From contig DATGLD010000031.1 in assembly GCA_035294305.1 (NCBI GenBank), positions 1 through 57,043 on the forward strand: a DNA stretch of 57,043 nucleotides, given 5' to 3'. The notes under the pieces are model-generated. The model was not told where the DNA came from. It did no database searches and saw nothing but the letters and a program-made list of their open reading frames with translations. A program made the translations under genes and the position numbers. Source of the DNA: DASRBN01 sp035294305 (GTDB lineage: Bacteria > Chloroflexota > Ktedonobacteria > Ktedonobacterales > Ktedonobacteraceae). Shown here piece after piece: positions 7,407 through 15,203 of the stretch; position 1 is the first letter of the stretch; every line of letters starts with the position of its first letter.

Positions 7407-7976
7407 CTATGCCGGAACCACATCGCTAATGGAAATACCCTTACGCCTGGTCAACTCGGCAATGGCATCGGCCAGGTGCGTATCCTGGATACTATAGGCC
7501 CCGGCGGCCACTCGAATGCGATGAGCTGTCACAAGCACATCGACAACGCTATAGCCCTCCGGGGGCACAAACTTGTAACAGGCCATCTCCAGCAGTTGCC
7601 CGTTCGGATCCCTGAAGTAGATCGAGTCCATAAAGCCGCGGTCGATGTTGCCTGTATTCCAGATGCCACGCTCGTTAAGGCGTTGGGCGACCTGGGTATA
7701 CGTAGCGCGCGAGACGGTATAAGCGAGGTGATGCAGGTTGCCAATACCCTCTGGATTGGGAGTCGGATCGTTTACCCGCGAAGGACGCACGAAGAATGTA
7801 ATCAACCGCCCATCGCCTGCATCGAAGTAGAGGTGAGTCTCTTCTGGCACATCGAGATTGGGCTGCTCCATCACCAGCGGCATTCCCAATACTCCCTCAT
7901 AGAAATCGATGGTCGCCTCCCGATTGGAACCGACAAATGTGATATGGTGAACCCCTTGAGTTTGAATAGTAGACAT
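7407..7976 (-). CDS. VOC-family (glyoxalase/extradiol dioxygenase) protein
   Basis: A 189-residue protein with one clear vicinal-oxygen-chelate domain of paired beta-alpha-beta modules. Putative metal ligands are His in GVHHITFVGS, His in NLHHLAYTVS and Glu in GQLLEMACYKF, the 2-His-1-Glu set of type I extradiol dioxygenases and glyoxalases. The N-terminus is extended in frame to 8120, but ATG 7976 follows GGAGGAA and starts the domain properly (MSTIQTQGVHH). It sits 31 bases before the MetE-like gene in the same operon. A ring-cleaving role is plausible but not established. Confidence 0.8.
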   Translation of the reverse strand: MSTIQTQGVHHITFVGSNREATIDFYEGVLGMPLVMEQPNLDVPEETHLYFDAGDGRLITFFVRPSRVNDPTPNPEGIGNLHHLAYTVSRATYTQVAQRLNERGIWNTGNIDRGFMDSIYFRDPNGQLLEMACYKFVPPEGYSVVDVLVTAHRIRVAAGAYSIQDTHLADAIAELTRRKGISISDVVPA

Positions 7977-8165
7977 AAAGTTCCTCCCAGCAGGAGCAGG
8001 GCTTTGATAGGGTCGACCGGGGCAGAATGCTATTCTACTCCGTAGCGAAATGAACGGGTGAGGACCGCCATGTCTATCCGGGCAAGCAAATCTCACCGGT
8101 TTCGCTCTTATTCTAGACAACCCTGAAGCCCTACTCCCACGATTACTGAAGCGTATTCCAGATTC

Positions 8166-8990
8166 CTATATTCTGAAGAACAGGTGGCGAACCTGGTCGA
8201 TTATGTGGGGATCGCCACTCGTCTCACCGCCCGGAAAACGTTGGTAGGTGGTGAGCACAAAATCTGACGCATCTTTGAAGTGGAAAACAGCCTGCACATC
8301 ATCAAGATTATCAGCTGGAACACAGATGAACTGACCGTCCCTGATGGTAGCACGCCACTGGCCCCCCCATTCGCCATCGACAATGATGCCAATGACCGCA
8401 TCAACACCCCTGGCCGACTCCTCGTCTACCGTATACTGCATGACGATAAACATGTACGGCATCAAGATACCGGCGGTACGCTCCTCGAGCTTGCCCGTTT
8501 TGTCTCCCAGGCCCCATTTCATATCCCACGTGTGAATGCCATAGTCGATGATCTGGAAGGAAGGATAGAAGCAGGTTGGAATGGGACCCATATAGGGGTG
8601 AGGAATGGTTTTTCCCATCCACTCGTCGGCAGTGAGGGCCTCGAAAATAGCAAAAGCCTGGTCTGAGTCGCTTTTGAGCCGGGCGATGGCTTCTTCGCGT
8701 GGCAGGCTGCGGAATGCCTGCGCATGTTCATTGAGCCGCTCGCTCATGATTCCCAGGCCAAGCGGGGTGCCGGTTTCGCCCCGGCGATCCATCTCCCAGG
8801 CGGCGAGGTAGCCCTCGGTGACGTCGATCATGTGGCCGACCATGTCGCGCACTTCCCAATCTTCGCAGCGCGTCTGGACGTACCAGTTATCCGGGTTGTC
8901 AATGATGTCGTAGAACTTAGCGCGCTCAGTGCGTGCTATATCAAGTACGAGCTCTTTGCTGTTGTAATCCATTGGACTGGCTGGCATCAT
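8166..8990 (-). CDS. Maleylpyruvate-isomerase-family (mycothiol-dependent, DinB-fold) protein
   Basis: A 274-residue protein of the MDMPI/DinB four-helix family. The N-terminal half has WYVQTRCEDWEVRDMVGHMIDVTEGY, the segment that in the family supplies metal-binding His residues (H53 region), with further His in IIDYGIHTWDMKWG. The C-terminal part (from about residue 190) resembles an SCP2-like or MDMPI C-terminal domain. Members use mycothiol or are metal-dependent transferases; the reaction here is unknown. AAAGGAGG precedes ATG 8990. It is the first gene of a three-gene operon with VOC and MetE-like genes. Confidence 0.75.
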   Translation of the reverse strand: MMPASPMDYNSKELVLDIARTERAKFYDIIDNPDNWYVQTRCEDWEVRDMVGHMIDVTEGYLAAWEMDRRGETGTPLGLGIMSERLNEHAQAFRSLPREEAIARLKSDSDQAFAIFEALTADEWMGKTIPHPYMGPIPTCFYPSFQIIDYGIHTWDMKWGLGDKTGKLEERTAGILMPYMFIVMQYTVDEESARGVDAVIGIIVDGEWGGQWRATIRDGQFICVPADNLDDVQAVFHFKDASDFVLTTYQRFPGGETSGDPHIIDQVRHLFFRI

Positions 8991-9300
8991 AGCCTCCTTT
9001 CATTGTGTGACATTCTTCGTTGAAACTTTGCTGGGAATGCCGTAGGGACAATGGCTTGTCCTTGTCCTCGTGCCTGTACGCGTTAGGAAACCACCTCCTT
9101 TGCCGGGCAACTCGTCACCGTGCCCTCTTCCCAATATGGGCCGATTAAAGCTGTCGTAATCATATCATCTGGCCGGTAAAACCAGAATAAAAATTGCCTA
9201 GTAGTTGATAAGTCTTTGCTATTCAAACGCGACTACTTTTCGGGCACACTTGGAACAACAAGGATGTCCAGTTATTACTCACAAGAAAGAGTCGCAACCG
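8991..9300. other. Divergent intergenic region
   Basis: Separates the minus-strand isomerase-like gene from the plus-strand sigma-like gene. It contains a partial family A repeat at 9041-9075. A TTG-start extension of the sigma-like frame begins at 9205 but has no ribosome site. No other gene is seen. Confidence 0.45.
9041..9075. repeat. Intergenic repeat family A, partial copy 2
   Basis: It has a CGTAGGGACA-ATGGCT-TGTCC core like the other family members, with the GGACA/TGTCC hairpin but diverged flanks. It lies in a divergent promoter region. Confidence 0.4.
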
Positions 9301-9993
9301 ATGGTTACCTGCATAGACGAAGCACTCGATCAGATGAATTTGACAACCCTGGCCGACCTCTGCGCCGCAGAACTCAGGCGCTGCCGGCGCAAGGAAGCCG
9401 GTGATGAGGGCTATTGCCTGGAACTGTTGCGGCGCGCTATCCAGGAACAAGAAGATGATGCCTGGACAGCGTTACAGCACTGTTTCAGCGATATGCTCTG
9501 TTGCTGGGTACGCACACATTCCAGTTGTAGCCTCGTCCTGCAGTTCGACACCGAAGAGAACTATGTTGCTCAAACCATGGCTCGCTTCTGGTGCGCGGTA
9601 CACGATTCGCCTATCGCGTTTACCTCCCTGGCGGCTCTGCTGAACTACCTGCATGCCACCCTTAATGGTATTCTCATCGATGCTCTGCGTATATACCGGC
9701 GCTCGCATATTGTTCCTTTACCAGAGCCAGGTTTTCCCGGAGAACCGGAAACGAGAGATACGCTCGATAGCAAGGGTATCTGGCAGAGCATACAACCACT
9801 GCTCTCAGATGCGCGTGAAAGCCGGGTGGCCTACCTGCTTTACTACTGTGGCCTGAAGCCACGCGAGATCGTCACTCACTGCTCAGGCGAATTTAGCGAC
9901 GTGAAAGAAATCTATTGCCTGAACAGGAACTTCATTGAACGGTTGCGCCGCAATCGGGAACGCTTGAGCTGGTTATTAGGTCAATACGAGTGA
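9301..9993 (+). CDS. Sigma-70-like helical protein (Ktedonobacteria type)
   Basis: A 230-residue protein. The section DDAWTALQHCFSDMLCCWVRTH followed by a few residues and EENYVAQTMARFWCAV matches the helical core of sigma-factor region 2 (core binding, then -10 recognition), and the C-terminal third (RVAYLLYYCGLKPREIVTHC...LNRNFIERLRRNRERL) looks like the region-4 helix-turn-helix. Divergent sigma-like proteins of this form are frequent in Ktedonobacteria. ATG 9301 has AAAGAG upstream; a TTG at 9205 would add 32 residues without a site. No anti-sigma gene adjoins it. Confidence 0.6.
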   Translation: MVTCIDEALDQMNLTTLADLCAAELRRCRRKEAGDEGYCLELLRRAIQEQEDDAWTALQHCFSDMLCCWVRTHSSCSLVLQFDTEENYVAQTMARFWCAVHDSPIAFTSLAALLNYLHATLNGILIDALRIYRRSHIVPLPEPGFPGEPETRDTLDSKGIWQSIQPLLSDARESRVAYLLYYCGLKPREIVTHCSGEFSDVKEIYCLNRNFIERLRRNRERLSWLLGQYE

Positions 9994-10035
9994 TACCCTC
10001 TTCCAGGTGATGCTCCCACGCAAAAGCCCTCGTTG

Positions 10036-10398
10036 TCACGTAGTGATATCGGGGTAGGGTAACGACCAGTGCTGGAGTTTCCGCGCGTACTCGCGTTGGA
10101 AGCCCAGGGGCTCCTGGTAGTCGCGCTCGAACAAGGCGATAAAGAGCGTAAGCGTCAGAAAATGGTGTGCGCCAAGCTCAAACAGTTTGACATAATCATG
10201 CGTCGCCAGCGCCTCGCGCTCCTCTTCGGTAAATTGCTGCCACGTACTGGCCTCCATCTCGGGGAGGTTCAGCACGACATTGGCGCGCTCGGCTTCCCAC
10301 CAGGTGACGGTGCCACGCGGGTCTTCGCGGTAGCGCTCGACCAGTTGCGGGTCGCGGTCAATGGTGAAAAGAAACTTGTTGAGAAGATACTTGCTCAT
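10036..10398 (-). CDS. LigA-like extradiol dioxygenase small subunit
   Basis: A 120-residue all-helical protein with YLLNKFLFTIDRDPQLVERYREDPR and LFELGAHHFLTLTLFIAL, the pattern of the protocatechuate 4,5-dioxygenase alpha (LigA) domain that caps the active site of LigB-type dioxygenases. Its ATG overlaps the LigB-like stop by four bases, and the pair should form a heteromeric enzyme. It is the last gene of the minus-strand operon starting at the CoA-transferase. Related standalone LigA domains occur with gallate and aminophenol dioxygenases, so the substrate is open. Confidence 0.8.
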   Translation of the reverse strand: MSKYLLNKFLFTIDRDPQLVERYREDPRGTVTWWEAERANVVLNLPEMEASTWQQFTEEEREALATHDYVKLFELGAHHFLTLTLFIALFERDYQEPLGFQREYARKLQHWSLPYPDITT

Positions 10399-11255
10399 GA
10401 GTTCGCCCCTTTCGGATACCAGGTGATATAGGCTTCCATGGTGTGGAACAGGTCGAGCGAATCGACATAATCAGCCTTCACTTCTCCGGCGACGCCCATC
10501 ATCAGCATAAAGTCGAGGAAACCATGCGTAGCGTTGCCGGGTAGCCAGAGGCTTTCGAGTGAAACTTCCTGTAACGCGGCCTTGATGTCGCCGTTGGCGA
10601 TCCACTCGATTGCTTTGCGGTCAAACTCAGGGTCAGGTCCATGCGGGCCAAACTGCCGCGGGCCGCCGAGTTCAAGAGAAAGATGGCCGGTACCAATGAC
10701 AGCTACCCGCTCATTGCTGGGCCAGGCCTCGAGCAGGCGGCGCAGGGTACGACCTAGTTCGACAAAGCGCCAGGGTTGCGGAAGTGGCGGCGCGAAGATG
10801 TTCGTGTAGACGGGCACAATGGGCAAATCGGCCTGCGGGCGCGTCGTAATGATGGGACAGGTGATACTGTGATCGACGCGCAGTTCGTTACTGAAGGCGA
10901 AGTCGAAGCCGGCATCCAGCCCGGCGCGCAGCAGGTATGCCGAGAGTTCTTCGTGCCCTTTCAATTTCATGCGCGGCAGTCCGAATTCGCGCTCCTCATT
11001 GTAATAGTTGGCATCGTAGAACGGCGCCTTGCCGATCAGGAACTGCGGCATGTTATCGTAGAAGAGTTGGTGGAAGTGGTCAGAGCCAACCATGACCAGC
11101 ACATCCGGGTTGGCCCGCGTAAGCGTCTCGCGATAGGCCAGCACTTTGCGCACCCACTCGTCCGCGAAGTCGGGCCTACTCTCTGGCGGTGCTGTGCTGG
11201 CACGGTAGAAGAATGGGTGGTGGGTCGTGGCGAGGACAGCGACAAGGTTTGCCAT
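10395..11255 (-). CDS. LigB-like extradiol ring-cleavage dioxygenase, large subunit
   Basis: A 286-residue class III extradiol dioxygenase. Metal-binding His residues are expected in ATTHHPFF near the N-terminus and in the GSDHFHQLF region; HSITCPII and GTGHLSLELGG are the other conserved active-site segments. These enzymes insert O2 next to a catechol-type diol using Fe(II). ATG 11255 follows GGAGG; the frame extends to 11297 without support. It lies in the IclR-associated operon after the citryl-CoA-lyase-like gene, 64 bases away. Substrate unknown. Confidence 0.85.
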   Translation of the reverse strand: MANLVAVLATTHHPFFYRASTAPPESRPDFADEWVRKVLAYRETLTRANPDVLVMVGSDHFHQLFYDNMPQFLIGKAPFYDANYYNEEREFGLPRMKLKGHEELSAYLLRAGLDAGFDFAFSNELRVDHSITCPIITTRPQADLPIVPVYTNIFAPPLPQPWRFVELGRTLRRLLEAWPSNERVAVIGTGHLSLELGGPRQFGPHGPDPEFDRKAIEWIANGDIKAALQEVSLESLWLPGNATHGFLDFMLMMGVAGEVKADYVDSLDLFHTMEAYITWYPKGANS

Positions 11256-11319
11256 AAGTGCCTCCTTCAAATATGGCCTGCGCGTTATAGCAGGCATCGA
11301 GTACAGGGATAAAATCGGG

Positions 11320-12120
11320 CTACTGTTCTGAATTATCGTTGCTCACCGTTGGCCGGTACACAGCGTTCCGGTCGACAGCTTTATAAATATCGGGTGCGAT
11401 GGGATGACGGAGTTCTTCCGCAAGTTGACCGAGCAGTCCCGCTGCTCGCGCGAGCAAGGCCACGCCGCGTAGCAAGTCCGGTGGTAATCCGATGTCGGCA
11501 AGCGCTGCACCGGCCACCCCGGCGCCATTGAGGGGGAGTTTGCGGTCAAGTATCTCCGAATGGACGCGGCCAATCGCTTCGAACAGGCGCAGGTGCGATC
11601 CGCGCAGACCCTCACGCTCAGCAATGGCGATGATTACAGCGGTTCGCGGATCGGCAGTTTTATGTACTGGATGGCCCAATCCTGGGACGAAGCGGCCCGC
11701 GGCCCGTTGCGCGGCGACGGCCTCGCGGGCAAGAGCATCCCACTCTTCATCGGTCTCTGGAAGCTGGCCCGAAACACTTGCCAGCACGCCTGCTAGAAAG
11801 CGGCCGGTATCTTCCGTAACGCCAAGGAACCGCGAGCCACCACCTAACAGGCCTGCCGCCATCGCCCCCTGGAAGGCATCCGGGGCGCTATATAGCGTCA
11901 GGCGGGCGGCAATCGCGGTTGGGGTAAAACCATGATCGGCCAGCGAGACGAGCACTGCCTCGAACACACGTACCTGCTGTGGCGTTGGCCGGCGCTGTGT
12001 GGCGAGCCAGAGAGCCAGCTCACCAAAGCCAATATGCCCGATCAGTTCGTTGGCCAGATCGTGACCAAGCAGGTGAATACTTGTGGCATCGGATGTCCCG
12101 ATGCCGGTAGGATATTCCAT
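11320..12120 (-). CDS. Citryl-CoA lyase-like protein (citrate synthase superfamily)
   Basis: A 266-residue protein related to the citrate-synthase-like C-terminal module of ATP-citrate lyase and standalone citryl-CoA lyase. Diagnostic segments are HDLANELIGHIGFGELALWL, LYSAPDAFQGAMAAGLLGGGSRFLG and the active-site loop GRFVPGLGHPVHKTADPR. Such enzymes cleave citryl-CoA to acetyl-CoA and oxaloacetate. With a class III CoA-transferase next door and no ATP-dependent ligase, the substrate is probably a citryl-CoA-like product of a catabolic path. GGAGAA precedes ATG 12120. Confidence 0.8.
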   Translation of the reverse strand: MEYPTGIGTSDATSIHLLGHDLANELIGHIGFGELALWLATQRRPTPQQVRVFEAVLVSLADHGFTPTAIAARLTLYSAPDAFQGAMAAGLLGGGSRFLGVTEDTGRFLAGVLASVSGQLPETDEEWDALAREAVAAQRAAGRFVPGLGHPVHKTADPRTAVIIAIAEREGLRGSHLRLFEAIGRVHSEILDRKLPLNGAGVAGAALADIGLPPDLLRGVALLARAAGLLGQLAEELRHPIAPDIYKAVDRNAVYRPTVSNDNSEQ

Positions 12121-12171
12121 GTGTTTCGTTCTCCATTACAATATGGCTCATTTCTCTTAGAGAAAGACAAC

Positions 12172-12185
12172 TGCCGATTGATCGG
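12172..12185. repeat. 14-bp palindrome shared with 28405-28418
   Basis: GCCGATTGATCGGC (arms GCCGA/TCGGC) in the 132-bp gap upstream of the citryl-CoA-lyase-like gene. The identical 14-mer occurs upstream of the SDR gene. It may be a regulatory site or a fragment of an intergenic repeat. Confidence 0.35.
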
Positions 12186-12252
12186 CCCCGCGTCCCTTGC
12201 CGGAATATGTTGGTAAGACCCTTATACCTGGCCAAACGGAACTTCTCATTGC

Positions 12253-13491
12253 TCAGCCCTCCTCAGAGGAGGGACTGGCGGTGTTGAGTCCGTCCGCGCC
12301 GGTGCTTTTCCTTTGACTGAGCCAGGCGCGAATCTGCTCGTTGTCCTGTCCGAGCGCCGGGGGCGGCAGCTTGTAGCGCGGCGGTGTCAGCGAGAACGAA
12401 ATTGGATGACGAACCATAGGTAATGCATTATCTCCGGTGCCAACCTCCACCACGGGGTCGAGTCCAATTTCGCGCGCGAAGGCGACTCCTTGATCGACGC
12501 TGTTGATCGGGCCACACGGAACTCCAGCGGCGCTCAACAAACGGAACCATTCCTGCGCCGGTCTCGTGCGCAGCCGCTCCACCAGCAGCGGTCGCAGGGC
12601 CTCGCGGTTGCGCGTGCGGTCTTTAGTGTTGGCAAAGCGAGGATCGTGCGGAAGCGTAGGAAGGCCGAGAATCTCGCAAAGCTTGCTGAATTGCCCATTG
12701 TTGCCGGCAGCGATAATAAGGGCCTGATCCGCCGTCGGTAGCGGTTCGTACGGGAACAGGCTGGGATGAGCATTGCCCATGCGCTGTGGCACGACGCCGC
12801 CGGAAACATACGCTGAAGTCTGATTGACCATGCCTGACATGGCAGTAGCGTACAGGCTTGTTTCTACATGCTGGCCCTCGCCGCTATGGTTGCGATGGTT
12901 GAGGGCGGCCAGAATGCCGATAGTGGTGTGCAGCCCGGCCATCACATCGAACACCGAGATGCCAGAGCGATAGGCGGGGCCGTCAGGGTCTCCCGTCAGG
13001 CTCATTAAGCCGGACATGGCTTGCACGATGAGATCATAACCGGGCAATGAGGCTCCCTGTGCCGTCCCGAAGCCACTAATAGAGGCGTAGATGACTCTAG
13101 GGTTGAGTTGTCGCACGGCATCATAATCCAGCGCGAAGCGCTTGAGGCCACCGGGTTTGAAATTTTCGATGAAGATGTCGGCACGCGCGGCCAGCTCGTG
13201 AGCCAGTTGCAGGTCAGCAGGGTTGTTAAAATCGAGGATGACCGAACGTTTGTTGCGGTTGATCGCCAGGTAGTACGTGGCCACTCCGTCGCGTTCAGGC
13301 GGCAGCCAGTTGCGCGTATCATCTCCAGCAGGGCTTTCGACCTTAATCACAGTCGCCCCTAGATCACCCAGCAGCATTGTGCAATATGGGCCGGCGAGTA
13401 CGCGTGAGAAGTCGGCGACCAGCAGGCCATCAAGTGGAGCGGGCCGTGAATCGGCTTCTTGCCTGGTTCTCTCATGTTCCTGCTCTGGCAT
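12253..13491 (-). CDS. CaiB/BaiF-type (family III) CoA-transferase
   Basis: A 412-residue family III CoA-transferase. Seen are the N-terminal LLVADFSRVLAGPYCTMLLGDLGATVIKVE, the NRNKRSVILDF segment and GYDLIVQAMSGLMSLTG, whose Asp is the catalytic residue that forms the acyl-CoA anhydride in this family. It moves CoA between carboxylic acids, so it would activate an acid for the lyase encoded next. ATG 13491 has GGAGG ten bases upstream. Promoter and operator lie at 13579-13641, and this is the first gene of a four-gene operon. Confidence 0.9.
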   Translation of the reverse strand: MPEQEHERTRQEADSRPAPLDGLLVADFSRVLAGPYCTMLLGDLGATVIKVESPAGDDTRNWLPPERDGVATYYLAINRNKRSVILDFNNPADLQLAHELAARADIFIENFKPGGLKRFALDYDAVRQLNPRVIYASISGFGTAQGASLPGYDLIVQAMSGLMSLTGDPDGPAYRSGISVFDVMAGLHTTIGILAALNHRNHSGEGQHVETSLYATAMSGMVNQTSAYVSGGVVPQRMGNAHPSLFPYEPLPTADQALIIAAGNNGQFSKLCEILGLPTLPHDPRFANTKDRTRNREALRPLLVERLRTRPAQEWFRLLSAAGVPCGPINSVDQGVAFAREIGLDPVVEVGTGDNALPMVRHPISFSLTPPRYKLPPPALGQDNEQIRAWLSQRKSTGADGLNTASPSSEEG

Positions 13492-13578
13492 AAGATGTAC
13501 GCCTCCAGTGGTAGCGAACGGTTATCACCAATAGATACAGGCTCCTGTTGGTTGGAATATTTATTCTCGCGCGATTGA

Positions 13579-13603
13579 TGTCCGCTATGCGGACAGCCGT
13601 CCG
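13579..13603 (-). promoter_or_regulatory. IclR-type operator of the CoA-transferase operon
   Basis: A perfect palindrome TGTCCG-N5-CGGACA lies at 13579-13595, with a further GGAC half-site (minus strand, 13599-13602) three bases away. The same arrangement, at the same distance from the -10 box, is found at 15011-15034. Three half-sites recall the operators of PcaU/PobR-type IclR regulators. The iclR gene lies between the two sites. Confidence 0.75.
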
Positions 13604-13611
13604 TATAAAGA

Positions 13612-13641
13612 AGTATAGATGACAATAGGAGAGGCTGTCAA
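13612..13641 (-). promoter_or_regulatory. Sigma-70 promoter of the CoA-transferase operon
   Basis: On the minus strand TTGACA (13641-13636), an 18-bp spacer and TATACT (13617-13612). The operator begins 16 bases downstream of the -10 box, so it covers roughly +10 to +26. The MITE copy at 13653 ends 11 bases upstream of the -35. Confidence 0.8.
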
Positions 13642-13652
13642 GGGACGTGGGT

Positions 13653-13779
13653 CTGACATCCACTCATAATTCTTTCAGCGGGCCTACGGCCCGTCAGGAC
13701 GGGAGGGGAAGCAAGCGGGGACACCCCGCACCCCGGCAGGGGTGAAACCCCTGCACCCCGAGTTATGAGTGGATGTCAG
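13653..13779. mobile_element. 127-bp MITE-like element, copy 1
   Basis: It has 17-bp perfect terminal inverted repeats, CTGACATCCACTCATAA at the left and its complement at the right. It is flanked by an 8-bp direct repeat ACGTGGGT (13645-13652 and 13780-13787), a target-site duplication. It carries no coding capacity and contains internal hairpins (GCAGGGGT/ACCCCTGC and GGGCC/GGCCC). About 98% identical to the inverted copy at 24509-24635. It lies between the IclR gene end and the CoA-transferase promoter. Confidence 0.85.
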
Positions 13780-13800
13780 ACGTGGGTCTATGAAAGCGAT

Positions 13801-14622
13801 TCAAGGTGCGTCGCTTGTAGCCCTTGTCACAAGGGTGATCTGCGGCCTACCTTGCCATCGCGCCCAGTCGTCGCTGATGGCCGCCGCGGTCTGCAACAGC
13901 CTGGGAAGATACTTTCCGGTCAGTACCTCGATGCTGGTTTCCGCCGCGTGAACACAAACGTTAAGCGCGGCAACGACCTGATCGTTACAGCTGCGAATAG
14001 GCGCGGCTATCGAGCGAATGCCATATGCCAGGTGTTCATCGGTGAGCGCCCAGCCCCGCATTCGTACCTCCCTCAGAACGCGGTCGCGCTCCTCTCTATC
14101 CGGCTGCCAGAGTGGTGTAATGCCGGAGCGACCTGGCTGTGCGAGCACTCGTTCCAGTTCATCTGGCGGCAGCTCCGCGAGCAGCACTTTTCCGAGCGAG
14201 GTCTGAAGGGCCGGAAAGCGCGTGCCGATGGTGACCGCCAGGGTGATGATTTTGGGTACGGCGACACGCGCGACGTAGACGATATCGGACCCATCGAGCT
14301 GTGCGAGGGAGGAAGATTCGCCCGTAAAGCTCACCAGCCGCTCCATGTGTGGGCGGGCTATCTCCCAGATGCTGGTCGAGCCGATATAAGCCATACCCAG
14401 TTCCAGCACGCGTGGAGTTAGGGCAAACCCTCCCTGCGCTATGCGGACATAGCCCAGTTCCTCCAACGTCAACAGCATGCGGCGCGCTGTCGGTCGGGCC
14501 AGTCCGGTAGCTGTAGCCACCTCGCTGAGCGTCATCGTTGGCCGGTTAGGCTCGAATGCGCGGATGACATCCAGGCCACGTGCCAGTGCCTCGATAAAGT
14601 CGGGTCCTGTTTCGCCTCGCAT
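13801..14622 (-). CDS. IclR-family transcriptional regulator (PcaU/PobR-like)
   Basis: A 273-residue regulator. The N-terminal winged helix-turn-helix runs LARGLDVIRAFEPNRPTMTLSEVATATGLARPTARRMLLTLEELGYV, and the C-terminal effector domain includes LGKVLLAELPPDE and the conserved GIRSIAAPIRSCNDQVVAALNV. PcaU/PobR/PcaR-type members control aromatic degradation. ATG 14622 is preferred over 14625 for spacing to GAGGG. It stands between two promoters that carry the same three-half-site operator, so it is the likely regulator of both the CoA-transferase/LigAB operon and the amidohydrolase. A MITE is inserted 13 bases beyond its stop. Confidence 0.9.
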   Translation of the reverse strand: MRGETGPDFIEALARGLDVIRAFEPNRPTMTLSEVATATGLARPTARRMLLTLEELGYVRIAQGGFALTPRVLELGMAYIGSTSIWEIARPHMERLVSFTGESSSLAQLDGSDIVYVARVAVPKIITLAVTIGTRFPALQTSLGKVLLAELPPDELERVLAQPGRSGITPLWQPDREERDRVLREVRMRGWALTDEHLAYGIRSIAAPIRSCNDQVVAALNVCVHAAETSIEVLTGKYLPRLLQTAAAISDDWARWQGRPQITLVTRATSDAP

Positions 14623-14972
14623 CATTTCCCTCTATGCACATCAGCGCCCTTCCTTCCGGGCGCGTTGTGCTAGTGAATACGCTACTGTTTTTGCTGCACT
14701 CATCGTAACAGAAACGTTATCTAATGTCCAGTTCATTCAGATCGCCCTGACTCTGATTTTTATGCGCCGAACGTTTGGGCAAATAACAAAGCTGCGCTAA
14801 CATCGCACTTTCATCCCAATTCCTGACCGCTCGACTGCTCTGCTGAGTTTGTCCGAAAATTCGGTCTCATGCCCCTCTGAACAAAAGGAGAAGATAAGAT
14901 GAATACCATGCAAACGGCAACAATCGTCTTCTCTCGGCTTTTGAATCGCCCTGGGGTATCTGAGCGTTATCC

Positions 14973-15001
14973 TTGACACAGCCTTATCCGTCATGTAATA
15001 T
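14973..15001 (+). promoter_or_regulatory. Sigma-70 promoter of the amidohydrolase gene
   Basis: TTGACA (14973-14978), a 17-bp spacer, TAATAT (14996-15001). The predicted start is near 15008, giving a leader of about 195 nt before ATG 15204, and the operator palindrome overlaps the early transcribed region. Confidence 0.8.
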
Positions 15002-15010
15002 TTATCGCGT

Positions 15011-15034
15011 GGACACTTGTCCGTTCTACGGACA
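15011..15034 (+). promoter_or_regulatory. IclR-type operator of the amidohydrolase gene
   Basis: GGAC (15011-15014), three bases, then the perfect palindrome TGTCCG-N5-CGGACA (15018-15034). It starts with the palindrome 16 bases after the -10 box, identical spacing to the minus-strand site at 13579-13603. Position downstream of the promoter suggests repression, though PcaU-type proteins can also activate. Confidence 0.75.
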
Positions 15035-15203
15035 CTTCTCATGACCGCCTTCATCCTTTTTGAAAGTAGTATTACAGTCCGGCTACCAGGATGTAGGAGA
15101 GGGTACAAAACGACCGGTCTCGCCGGTACTAACGGCGTCTAACAGGCCATTGCACGGCCTGCTTCGCGTCCTGCAGCCACGACACAACGAGGTGAGCAAC
15201 AAT

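Larger units (their letters stand above)
14626..15203. other. Regulatory intergenic region between iclR and the amidohydrolase
   Basis: Contains the promoter (14973-15001) and operator (15011-15034) of the amidohydrolase gene. A related but differently spaced palindrome CCGAAAATTCGG follows TGT near 14849. A 25-codon frame at 14899-14976 has a good AAAGGAG site but overlaps the -35 box; it is doubtful. Nothing longer is coding. Confidence 0.55.

Noticed and set aside
7401..8045. Long plus-strand frame opposite the VOC gene
   Set aside because: Antisense shadow of a well-supported gene with a normal domain and ribosome site.
14899..14976. 25-codon frame with a good AAAGGAG site upstream of the amidohydrolase promoter
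   Set aside because: It overlaps the -35 box of a strong promoter and has no recognisable product; could be a leader peptide but cannot be supported.
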